Source of the DNA: Sphingomonas arvum
GTDB lineage: Bacteria; Pseudomonadota; Alphaproteobacteria; Sphingomonadales; Sphingomonadaceae
Direction: 5' to 3'
NCBI RefSeq assembly: GCF_026013565.1
Contig: NZ_JAPDOB010000002.1
Span: 124,001 to 188,000 of the forward strand
DNA length: 64,000 nt
The translations under genes and the position numbers were made by a program. Below are positions 9,277 through 17,168 of the stretch, in pieces; position 1 is the stretch's first letter; each line of letters opens with the position of its first letter. The notes under the pieces were generated by a model. The model did not search any database. It saw only the letters and a program-made list of their open reading frames with translations, and had not been told where the DNA came from.

Positions 9277-10253
9277 AGGTCGGAGTGATCGGGGGCGGCG
9301 CGTGGGGCACGGCTCTCGCCCAGGTTGCCGCGGCCAAGGGTGAGACAGTCCTGCTCTGGGCGCGCGAGGCGGAGGTCGTGGAGTCCATCAATGCCGTCCA
9401 TGAAAATGCCGCCTTCCTGCCGCGCATCCGCCTCGACCCGCTGGTAAGCGCCACCGGCGACCTCAACGATCTCACCGGCTGCGACGCCTGGCTGGTGGTC
9501 ACCCCGGCCCAGCACATGCGGGCGGTGCTCGCGGCGGCGCCGGGCGGCGCGCGGCGGCTGATCCTTTGTTCCAAGGGCATCGAAGAGGGCAGCGCGCAGT
9601 TGCTCCACGCCGTTGCCCGGCAGGCTTGTCCGGGCGCCGACGTCATGGTCTTGTCCGGGCCGACCTTCGCCCATGAGGTCGCCGCCGGCCTGCCGACCGC
9701 GCTTACTTTGGCCGGTGACGATCTTGGCCTTGCGGAGCAGGTGCGCGAGCGCTTGGCGCTGCCGCACTTCCGCTTGTACCTCAGCGACGATGTCGCGGGC
9801 GCGGAGGTCGGCGGCGCCGTCAAGAATGTGCTCGCGATCGCCTGTGGCGCGGTGGAAGGGCGTGGCCTGGGTCAGAACGCCCGTGCCGCCCTGATCGCGC
9901 GCGGTTTCGCGGAGATGACCCGGTTCGGCCTCGCGATGGGGGCACAGCGCAAGACACTGGCGGGCCTGTGCGGCTTGGGCGACTTGGTGCTGACCTGCTC
10001 CTCCAGCAGCAGCCGCAACTTCTCGCTCGGGCTCGGGCTCGGACGCGGACAGGCAGCGGCGGAGCTGATGGCGGACCGCCGGACGGTGGCGGAGGGCGCC
10101 TTCACTGCTCCGGTGCTCGACCGCCTCGCGCGGGAGCGTGGCATTGACATGCCGATCGTCGCCGCCGTCGCCGCGTTACTCAGCGGGCAAGCGCGGATCG
10201 ACGAGGTCCTCGAAGCGCTGCTCAGCCGACCACCGCGGCTGGAGGCGCACTAG
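9273..10253 (+). CDS. gpsA: Glycerol-3-phosphate dehydrogenase [NAD(P)+]
   Basis: The 326-aa cytoplasmic enzyme reduces dihydroxyacetone phosphate to sn-glycerol 3-phosphate for phospholipid synthesis. The Rossmann motif GVIGGGAWGTALA starts the protein. SKGIEEGS, LSGPTFAHEVAAGLPTA, the catalytic-lysine region GGAVKNVLAIACG and GLCGLGDLVLTCSS follow. It overlaps tsaD by four bases; tsaD-gpsA is a common alphaproteobacterial pair. Confidence 0.97.
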   Translation: MKVGVIGGGAWGTALAQVAAAKGETVLLWAREAEVVESINAVHENAAFLPRIRLDPLVSATGDLNDLTGCDAWLVVTPAQHMRAVLAAAPGGARRLILCSKGIEEGSAQLLHAVARQACPGADVMVLSGPTFAHEVAAGLPTALTLAGDDLGLAEQVRERLALPHFRLYLSDDVAGAEVGGAVKNVLAIACGAVEGRGLGQNARAALIARGFAEMTRFGLAMGAQRKTLAGLCGLGDLVLTCSSSSSRNFSLGLGLGRGQAAAELMADRRTVAEGAFTAPVLDRLARERGIDMPIVAAVAALLSGQARIDEVLEALLSRPPRLEAH

Positions 10254-10259
10254 GTGACG

Positions 10260-10427
10260 TCAAAAATCCCAGGCGATGCCGTTCTTCTCCCAGTCCCCAT
10301 AACGGGTGGGTTCCGGTCGCGGCTTGTCGCCAGCCGGTGGCCCGGCCTGGTGACCCTCATCCGGCGTCGGCACCGGCGGGGACTTGCTGAGGTAGGCGGG
10401 CGGGTTGAGGTGCTTGGGCCGTTCCAT
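10260..10427 (-). CDS. DUF1674 / SDHAF4-like succinate dehydrogenase assembly factor
   Basis: A 55-aa frame on the minus strand begins MERPKHLNPPAYLSKSP and ends with the family hallmark RYGDWEKNGIAWDF. This C-terminal block defines DUF1674, whose eukaryotic member SDHAF4 protects flavinylated succinate dehydrogenase subunit A during assembly. The N-terminal half is proline-rich and probably disordered. The gene is convergent with gpsA (6-bp gap) and divergent from rsmB (17-bp gap). Its length puts it below most ORF cut-offs. A plus-strand frame of 64 codons over the same bases has no recognisable content. Confidence 0.85.
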   Translation of the reverse strand: MERPKHLNPPAYLSKSPPVPTPDEGHQAGPPAGDKPRPEPTRYGDWEKNGIAWDF

Positions 10428-10444
10428 ATCTGGTCAAATGGGCG

Positions 10445-11692
10445 ATGAAGTCGGGCAAGCCAAGAGGGGCGGACGACGGTAGCGGATCCCGGCGGGCGGC
10501 TCTTCAGCTACTCGACGCCGTGCTGCGTCGTGGCCAGACCCTCGACGCCGCCGCGCAGCGCTTCACGGGACCCGACCGGGCGCTCGCCCTGGCGATCGCG
10601 GGCGAGACGATCCGGCGGCTGCGGGAGATCGACGGGCTGATCGACAGCGTCACGCGGTTGCGACTGGCCGACGATGCCAAGGCACGGATGGTGCTACGGC
10701 TAGCGCTGGCGCAGAAGTTGGCGCTGCACGTGCCGGACCATGCAATCGTCACAACGGCCCTCCCGCTCGTGGAAGGAGGACCGCGCCGGCTGGTGCATGG
10801 CGTGCTCGGCACCCTGCTGCGTCGCAACCCGACGCCAAGCGAAGCGTCTGCGCTGCCCGCCGCGGTCGAGCATCGCTGGACCTTGGCCTGGGGGGATCAG
10901 GTAGTCGCCGCTGCGCGTCGGGCTATCGTTCGTCGTCCCCCACTCGACCTCAGCTTCGTCGACCCGGCCGAGGCGGCAGACTATGCGGCAGGGAACGGTG
11001 GAGTGCAGCTCGCCGAGCGCCATGTCCGCCTGAGCGGTGGTCCGGCGGTCACCGACCTGCCTGGTTTCGGCGAAGGGCGCTGGTGGGTGCAGGACCTGGC
11101 GGCGTCCCTCCCGGCGCGATTGATCCCGCCGACGGCCGAGCGCGTGCTCGATCTATGCGCCGCCCCAGGCGGCAAGACCATGCAGCTGGCGGCGGCGGGA
11201 CATCAGGTCACCGCGCTTGATCGCTCCGCAAGTCGTCTCGCACGACTTTCCGACAATCTTGCTCGAACGGGCTTGCGTGCGGAGACGGTCGTCGCCGACG
11301 CCGCCGAATGGAACGGCGGCGGTTTCGACGCCATTCTGCTCGACGCGCCTTGCTCGGCCACCGGCACCTTCCGCCGCCACCCGGAAGTTCTCTATCGCGC
11401 TTCGCCGCGCATCGTTGCTGAGAGCACCGAACTACAGGCCCGGCTGCTTGCACACGCTGCCAGCCTGCTTCGACCCGGCGGCGTCCTGGTCTATGCAGTT
11501 TGTTCTCTCGAACCCGAGGAAGGTGAGCAGATCGTCGCAGCTCAAACCATGCTGGAGCCCGATCCGCCCACCGGCGAGGTGATCCCCGGCATCATGCCCG
11601 CTAGCACCGGCGAACTTCGGTTGCTGCCCGGCACCCTTGAAGAACAGGGTGGCCTGGACGGCTTCTTCATCGCGCGGCTTGTCCGCCGCTGA
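10445..11692 (+). CDS. rsmB: RsmB/Sun-family rRNA (cytosine-5) methyltransferase
   Basis: The 415-aa protein has an N-terminal NusB-like helical domain (about residues 15-130) and a C-terminal SAM-dependent RNA m5C methyltransferase domain. Key motifs: SAM site DLCAAPGGKTMQLAAAG, motif IV DAPCSATGTFRRHPE (Cys303) and motif VI VCSLEPEEGE with the probable nucleophile Cys353. RsmB modifies C967 of 16S rRNA in E. coli; exact target here is inferred. It starts a run with rpe, heparinase-like and purH genes in one direction with short gaps. Confidence 0.9.
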   Translation: MKSGKPRGADDGSGSRRAALQLLDAVLRRGQTLDAAAQRFTGPDRALALAIAGETIRRLREIDGLIDSVTRLRLADDAKARMVLRLALAQKLALHVPDHAIVTTALPLVEGGPRRLVHGVLGTLLRRNPTPSEASALPAAVEHRWTLAWGDQVVAAARRAIVRRPPLDLSFVDPAEAADYAAGNGGVQLAERHVRLSGGPAVTDLPGFGEGRWWVQDLAASLPARLIPPTAERVLDLCAAPGGKTMQLAAAGHQVTALDRSASRLARLSDNLARTGLRAETVVADAAEWNGGGFDAILLDAPCSATGTFRRHPEVLYRASPRIVAESTELQARLLAHAASLLRPGGVLVYAVCSLEPEEGEQIVAAQTMLEPDPPTGEVIPGIMPASTGELRLLPGTLEEQGGLDGFFIARLVRR

Positions 11693-11713
11693 TCCCCGCG
11701 GCTAATCAGGCTC

Positions 11714-12370
11714 ATGGTCCGCATCGCCCCATCCATCCTTTCCGCCGACTTTGCCAAGCTGGGCGAGGAGGTGCGCGCGATCGACGACGCTGGAGCGGAC
11801 TGGATTCACATCGACGTTATGGACGGACATTTTGTCCCCAACCTGACGATCGGTCCGGCGGTGGTCAGGGCGCTCCGGCCGCACAGCGCCAAGCCCTTCG
11901 ACGTCCATCTCATGATTTCGCCGGTGGACCCGTTCCTGGAGGCGTTCGCCGAAGCCGGAGCCGACCTCATCACCGTGCACCCCGAAGCGGGACCGCACCT
12001 GCATCGGACGATCCAGCGTATTCGGCAGCTCGGCAAGAAAGCCGGCGTGTCCCTTAATCCCGCGACGCCCGCCAAGGCGCTGGACTATGTGCTGGAGGAA
12101 ATCGACCTCGTGCTCGTGATGAGCGTCAATCCAGGATTTGGCGGGCAGAAGTTCATCAGTGGCCAGCTTCGGAAGATCGAAGCGATCGCCAAGCGCGTGG
12201 CGAAGGAGGGACTTGCGGTCGAAATCGAGGTCGACGGCGGGGTGGACATGACCACCGCGCGGCAGTGCGTGGATGCAGGTGCCACGGTGCTGGTCGCGGG
12301 CACCGCAGCCTTTCGCGGGGGACCCGACCATTACGGCGCCAACATCGCGGGGCTGCGGGGAACCGAGTGA
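11714..12370 (+). CDS. rpe: Ribulose-phosphate 3-epimerase
   Basis: The 218-aa TIM-barrel enzyme interconverts ribulose 5-phosphate and xylulose 5-phosphate in the pentose phosphate pathway. Family motifs: [67 protein letters not shown] and EIEVDGGVD with metal-binding His and Asp residues. Its TGA overlaps the GTG start of the next gene (GTGA). Confidence 0.97.
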   Translation: MVRIAPSILSADFAKLGEEVRAIDDAGADWIHIDVMDGHFVPNLTIGPAVVRALRPHSAKPFDVHLMISPVDPFLEAFAEAGADLITVHPEAGPHLHRTIQRIRQLGKKAGVSLNPATPAKALDYVLEEIDLVLVMSVNPGFGGQKFISGQLRKIEAIAKRVAKEGLAVEIEVDGGVDMTTARQCVDAGATVLVAGTAAFRGGPDHYGANIAGLRGTE

Positions 12371-14001
12371 CCCCGCAGGCGGTCGCCACCCCGGGCCGCG
12401 CGCCCCTGCTGAAGCGGCTCCTCGGACGTGGCAAGCGGCCGCTTCGGCTAACCGCCGTGCCGCGCGATCATGTTCAAGGAGACCGCGCCCGCGGCGACCA
12501 AATCCTTGCTGGCAAGCTCGTCCGCGGGGCGGAGGTGCTGGACCTGACCGAGATCAACTTCCGGGAAGTCGGCACCACCGGTCCCCTGGCCCAGGAGGCG
12601 CAGGCATTTGCCTGGCTGCGCGACCTCGCCGGAACGGCCTCACGCGAACGTGGCGCCCGGGTAGCGGAGGCAGTGGCGGCGCGCTGGCTCGTCGCGCATG
12701 GTAACAAGGTCGATACCGCCTGGGCTCCGGCCCTATGGGGAGAACGCCTGCTGTTCTGGGCGGCCTACGCGCCCTACGTCCTTTCCAGCCACGACGCCGC
12801 GTACCGGGCGGCCCTGCTCAACACCATGGCCCGCGGGGTACGCCACCTTGGCGCCACGGCCGACCGTGCCGATCCCGGCCTGCAGCGGATCACGGCATGG
12901 GCCGGCCTCACCGCAGGTTCGCTGCTGCTGCAAGGCCAAGTGAGTCGGGTCGCGCGGGCCGAGGCGGGCTTGACCCGCGCGTTGGCGACCGGGCAGGCGG
13001 ACGACGGCGGCCTGCTCTCGCGTTCCCCGGCCGAGCAGGCCTTGCTAGTCGACCGGCTGGGCCTGCTCAGGGCAGCCTATCACGCCGCCAAGCAGACGCT
13101 GCCTGAAGCGCTGGAAGGTGCGGCGACGGCGGCGCTGGCCGCCTTGCACGGCGTGATGCTGGGTGACGGCGGCTTGGGCAGCTGGCAGGGCGGCAACCCT
13201 GGCGATAGCCTGCGTTTGGCGGCGCTGGTGGAGGGCTGCGGCATGCGGGCCCGGCCGCTGCGGCAGGCCCGTGGCTGGGGCTACCAGCGACTGGATGCGC
13301 TCGGGACCGTGCTGGTCATGGATGCAGCGCCGCCAGCGCCTACTCGCATCACCCGCCTCGGGTCCGCTTCGACCCTGGCATTCGAGCTAAGCGACGGTGC
13401 GCAGCGGCTGGTGGTGAATTGTGGTGGGCCGGGCCTGCTGCCGACGGGTATCACGGCTGAACTGGCGCAAGCGCTGCGGACCTCCGCCGCGCACAGCACC
13501 CTGACCCTTGGTGATAAGAATTCCACGGCGATCCTGCCGAACGGCAACCTGGGCCGGGGCGTCGAGGACGTCACCGTGGACCGGCGCGACGATGACGAGT
13601 TCAACCGCTTGGAAGCGGCTCACGATGGCTATGTCAGGGGTTTCGGCCTGGTCCATAGCCGGGGTGTCATGCTTGCCAACGACGGCAAGGAGGTGCGTGG
13701 GGCGGATCGCTTGCTTCCGAGCGGCCGTAGAAGGATCCGCGACGCCGTTTCCTTTTCGTTGCGCTTTCACCTGGGCCCCGGCGTCGAGGCGGTCGCAACC
13801 GCTGACGGCATGGGGGCCATCCTGCGCTCGCCGGGCGCGCCGCCGTGGAATTTTCGATGTCGCGGCGCCCGCTTGGAGGTTGAGGAAAGCGTTTGGGTTG
13901 ACGGTCAGGGCCGCCTGACCGGGACGCTGCAGCTCGCCATTGCCGGAGAGGCGACTGCCCAGGGTATCGACCTTGGATGGCAGTTCCGCCGGTCTTCATA
14001 A
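12367..14001 (+). CDS. Heparinase II/III family protein
   Basis: The 544-aa protein has an alpha-helical barrel N-terminal half and a C-terminal beta-sandwich typical of heparinase II/III-like polysaccharide lyases ([55 protein letters not shown]). There is no obvious signal peptide, so a cytoplasmic place or a role in envelope polysaccharide metabolism is possible; substrate unknown. GTG at 12367 overlaps the rpe stop; the longer frame from 12265 is antilogous to rpe sequence. Such genes commonly lie between rpe and purH in sphingomonads, by my recollection. Confidence 0.85.
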   Translation: MTPQAVATPGRAPLLKRLLGRGKRPLRLTAVPRDHVQGDRARGDQILAGKLVRGAEVLDLTEINFREVGTTGPLAQEAQAFAWLRDLAGTASRERGARVAEAVAARWLVAHGNKVDTAWAPALWGERLLFWAAYAPYVLSSHDAAYRAALLNTMARGVRHLGATADRADPGLQRITAWAGLTAGSLLLQGQVSRVARAEAGLTRALATGQADDGGLLSRSPAEQALLVDRLGLLRAAYHAAKQTLPEALEGAATAALAALHGVMLGDGGLGSWQGGNPGDSLRLAALVEGCGMRARPLRQARGWGYQRLDALGTVLVMDAAPPAPTRITRLGSASTLAFELSDGAQRLVVNCGGPGLLPTGITAELAQALRTSAAHSTLTLGDKNSTAILPNGNLGRGVEDVTVDRRDDDEFNRLEAAHDGYVRGFGLVHSRGVMLANDGKEVRGADRLLPSGRRRIRDAVSFSLRFHLGPGVEAVATADGMGAILRSPGAPPWNFRCRGARLEVEESVWVDGQGRLTGTLQLAIAGEATAQGIDLGWQFRRSS

Positions 14002-14007
14002 TAGGGG

Positions 14008-15606
14008 ATGAAAATGACCGAACTCGTGCCCGTTCGCCGGGCCCTCATCTCGCTTTCGGACAAGCAGGGCATCGAGGAGCTGGCCGCGGCGCTCGCCCGC
14101 CATCAGGTCGAATTGGTCTCGACCGGCGGCACGGCGGCGCGGCTACGCGACCTTGGCCACCAGGTACGCGACGTGGCCGAGCTGACCGGTTTCCCCGAGA
14201 TGATGGACGGGCGCGTCAAGACGCTTCACCCGGCGGTGCACGGCGGACTGCTCGCCGTTCGTGACAATCTCGAGCACCAGGCGGCGGCCGAGCAGCATGG
14301 CATCGCGCCCATCGATCTTGTCGTGGTCAACCTCTACCCGTTCGAGCAGACCGTCGCTCGCGGCGCCGGGCGCGACGAGATCATCGAGAACATCGACATT
14401 GGTGGTCCGTCGATGGTGCGATCGGCCGCGAAGAACCATGGGCACGTCGTCATCGTTACCGATCCGGGCAATTATGCCGAACTGATCGGTGAACTGGACC
14501 GCTCGGGCGGGAGCACGAGCCTGGAGTTCCGCCGCCGCCTCGCGGCCCAGGCCTTCGCCGCCACGGCCGCCTACGACAGCGCAATTGCGAGCTGGTTCGC
14601 CTTTTCCGACCAGCAGCAGCAATTCCCTGTGGTGCTGCCGATGGCACTGACCAAAAGCAGTGAGCTGCGTTATGGGGAGAACCCGCACCAGGCGGCCGCG
14701 CTGTATCTTCCCCAGAGTTTGTCGGTCGCCGGCATCGCGGGCGCGAGACAGGTGCAGGGAAAGGAACTTAGCTACAACAACCTCAACGACGCCGACGCGG
14801 CGCTAGAACTCATCGCCGAGTTCCGGGATGGTCGGCCGGCGTGCGTCATCGTCAAACATGCCAATCCATGCGGAGTCGCCCAAGACGACTATCTCGGCGG
14901 CGCCTACCAGACCGCCCTTCAGTGCGACTCGGTGTCCGCATTCGGCGGCATCGTGGCGGTGAACCGCCAGCTGGACAGGGAAACGGCCAGGGCCATCACC
15001 GCCATCTTCACCGAAGTGGTGATTGCGCCCGACGCCGACGAAGAGGCCTTGGCGGTTTTCGCGGCCAAGAAGAACCTACGTTTATTGCTGACCGGCAACT
15101 TGCCTGATCCACGCCGGGCGGGGCTGCAGCTGAAGACTGTGGCCGGCGGAGTGCTGGTCCAGGCGCGCGACAATGGCGTTATCCTCGACTCCGAATTGCG
15201 CGTCGTGACACGACGCCAGCCTAGCGCCCGGGAGGTTGCCGACTGCCGCTTCGCCTGGACCGTGGCCAAGCACGTCAAATCGAACGCCATCGTCTATGCG
15301 AAGGATTGTGCCACGGCGGGTATCGGAGCCGGACAGATGAATCGGCGCGATTCTGCGCGAATCGCGGCGGCAAAGGCGCGGGAGGCGGCGGAGTCCCATG
15401 GCTGGCCTGAGCCGCGCACCGTGGGTTCGGCAGTGGCCAGCGACGCCTTCTTCCCGTTCGCCGACGGTCTGCTCGCCGCGGTCGAAGCAGGTGCCACTGC
15501 GGTCATCCAGCCGGGCGGGTCGATCCGCGACGAGGAAGTGATCGCCGCAGCCGATGAAGCTGGCCTTGCGATGATCTTCACCGGCATGCGGCACTTCCGG
15601 CACTAA
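14008..15606 (+). CDS. purH: Bifunctional AICAR transformylase / IMP cyclohydrolase
   Basis: The 532-aa enzyme performs the last two steps of IMP synthesis. The N-terminal cyclohydrolase domain (about 1-190) shows [43 protein letters not shown] and [17 protein letters not shown]. The C-terminal transformylase domain shows [41 protein letters not shown] and the end [18 protein letters not shown]. Start is ATG at 14008, with a second in-frame ATG two codons later. It is convergent with the flippase gene. Confidence 0.97.
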   Translation: MKMTELVPVRRALISLSDKQGIEELAAALARHQVELVSTGGTAARLRDLGHQVRDVAELTGFPEMMDGRVKTLHPAVHGGLLAVRDNLEHQAAAEQHGIAPIDLVVVNLYPFEQTVARGAGRDEIIENIDIGGPSMVRSAAKNHGHVVIVTDPGNYAELIGELDRSGGSTSLEFRRRLAAQAFAATAAYDSAIASWFAFSDQQQQFPVVLPMALTKSSELRYGENPHQAAALYLPQSLSVAGIAGARQVQGKELSYNNLNDADAALELIAEFRDGRPACVIVKHANPCGVAQDDYLGGAYQTALQCDSVSAFGGIVAVNRQLDRETARAITAIFTEVVIAPDADEEALAVFAAKKNLRLLLTGNLPDPRRAGLQLKTVAGGVLVQARDNGVILDSELRVVTRRQPSAREVADCRFAWTVAKHVKSNAIVYAKDCATAGIGAGQMNRRDSARIAAAKAREAAESHGWPEPRTVGSAVASDAFFPFADGLLAAVEAGATAVIQPGGSIRDEEVIAAADEAGLAMIFTGMRHFRH

Positions 15607-15620
15607 GCGGTCGGCTTGCG

Positions 15621-17168
15621 CTAACGGGCGGCGTTGCCCGTGGTGCCCGGCGCAGGCAGCTCGGATTCCTGCAACTCCTGGATGTCTGACTTGCGCATGC
15701 GAAACAGCTCACGATCCTCGGGCCCGAAGCCCTTGACCCAGATCACCGCCCCGAACGCAGCCAGGATGGCGGGGATGCCGAGCAGCAGTTCCAGCCACTC
15801 CGGCAGCAGGACCGCGACCTGGCCCACGAACGCCGCCGCAACAGCGGCCCAGACCAGTGGCCAGCGCCAGGCGCTCACGGGTGCGCCGAGCAGCGACGAC
15901 GCCAGCCGGGCCTTGGTGACGGCGGCGAACGCCAAGGCCAGGGTCAGCGCAACCGCCGGCGCCGTCGCCTGCCAGATCGGCGGCCAACCAAGCCGGCGCA
16001 TAATGAGGATCAGGGCCACGGTGAGCACCGCCTGTAACGCCAGCATCAGCAGCGACAGGAGCATGTTCCGCTTGCGCGCGATGTAGATCAGAGCCGCTTC
16101 GCTGGTGGTGGCGGTTGCCGCTACCACCTCGGCTGCGAGCAGGAATGCGAGCGCCCCGGTGCCCGATACGAAGGCCGGACCGACCAGTCCCATGACCCCC
16201 TCGCCCGGGATGCCGAGCGCCAATGCCACCGCCGCCTGAGCCGCGATGACCCAGAAGCCGACCTGCTGCACCTGGCGAGCGACGGCCGCCCGGTTCCCCG
16301 CCCGGAGGTTGCGGCTGATTACCGGTCCGAGAATCGGGTCGAAACTGGTCTTGAGCTTGCTTGGCAGCGAGGCCACGTTCTGGGCCACGTAGTAGATGCC
16401 GACGATCGCCGGTGAGGCGAACAGGCCGAGGATGGCGATGTCTACCCGCCGGCTGCCCCATTCCACGGTGTCGGCGGCGGCGACCGGCAGATAGCGCCGG
16501 GCCATCCGCCAAGCTTCGGCGGGGTTGGGTTTCCATCCTCGCGCGAAACCATAGCTGCGCAGGAATGGGATGGCGGAGGCGACCACGGCGCCGACCATGG
16601 AGAGGGCGTAGGCGATGATCAGGCCATCGCGTTTTGAAATGAAGGCGAAAGCCAATGCCGCGAGGCTGATCGTCCATGGCTCGACCACTGCGCGGGCGCG
16701 GACGGTGGCACCAACGTCGTTGCGGTATGCCAGCGCCGCGAGCATGACGTCGGACCAGGCCAGCGCCAGGACGGAAATCGGCAGCAGCCACTCGAGCCCG
16801 TGAATCTGCGAGTTGGGGAACATGGCTTGTGGGAAGGCGAAGAGCAATGTCATGCCGACGGCCGATCCTGCCGCCGCAACCAGCAGCGCATCCCACGCAA
16901 CGCAGGCATGCGCCTTGGTCGTCTCGCTCAACTGCTGCGCCAGTCCGCGCTTCAGCCCGAGGGTGGCGAGCTGGGCCGCAAACTCCACGATCAGCACGGC
17001 ATAGGCGAAGCGGCCCAGCGCCTCCGGGCCGTACATGCGTCCCGCAATGAACAGAAAGGGAAGGCGCGCGGCGAGGCGCAGGACAAAGCCGAAAAAGTTG
17101 ATCCGGCCGCCACGGGCGAGGGCGGCCAGGTCGGCGGTAGGCGCGGCGCCCGTTGGTGCCTGGCTCAA
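15621..17168 (-). CDS. Polysaccharide/lipopolysaccharide biosynthesis flippase (Wzx/MATE-like)
   Basis: The 515-aa protein carries about 12-14 hydrophobic segments from residue 25 to 490 and resembles membrane polysaccharide exporters of the PST/Wzx group (GRINFFGFVLRLAARLPFLF, YGPEALGRFAYAVLIVEF). It probably moves a lipid-linked glycan across the inner membrane; the glycan is unknown. No glycosyltransferase cluster adjoins it. The start is TTG at 17168 in a TTGA overlap with the polA stop, implying coupling to polA translation. Confidence 0.8.
   Translation of the reverse strand: MSQAPTGAAPTADLAALARGGRINFFGFVLRLAARLPFLFIAGRMYGPEALGRFAYAVLIVEFAAQLATLGLKRGLAQQLSETTKAHACVAWDALLVAAAGSAVGMTLLFAFPQAMFPNSQIHGLEWLLPISVLALAWSDVMLAALAYRNDVGATVRARAVVEPWTISLAALAFAFISKRDGLIIAYALSMVGAVVASAIPFLRSYGFARGWKPNPAEAWRMARRYLPVAAADTVEWGSRRVDIAILGLFASPAIVGIYYVAQNVASLPSKLKTSFDPILGPVISRNLRAGNRAAVARQVQQVGFWVIAAQAAVALALGIPGEGVMGLVGPAFVSGTGALAFLLAAEVVAATATTSEAALIYIARKRNMLLSLLMLALQAVLTVALILIMRRLGWPPIWQATAPAVALTLALAFAAVTKARLASSLLGAPVSAWRWPLVWAAVAAAFVGQVAVLLPEWLELLLGIPAILAAFGAVIWVKGFGPEDRELFRMRKSDIQELQESELPAPGTTGNAAR

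Noticed and set aside
10254-10448. A 64-codon plus-strand frame after gpsA
   Set aside because: It is the shadow of the DUF1674 gene on the other strand, which has a family hallmark.
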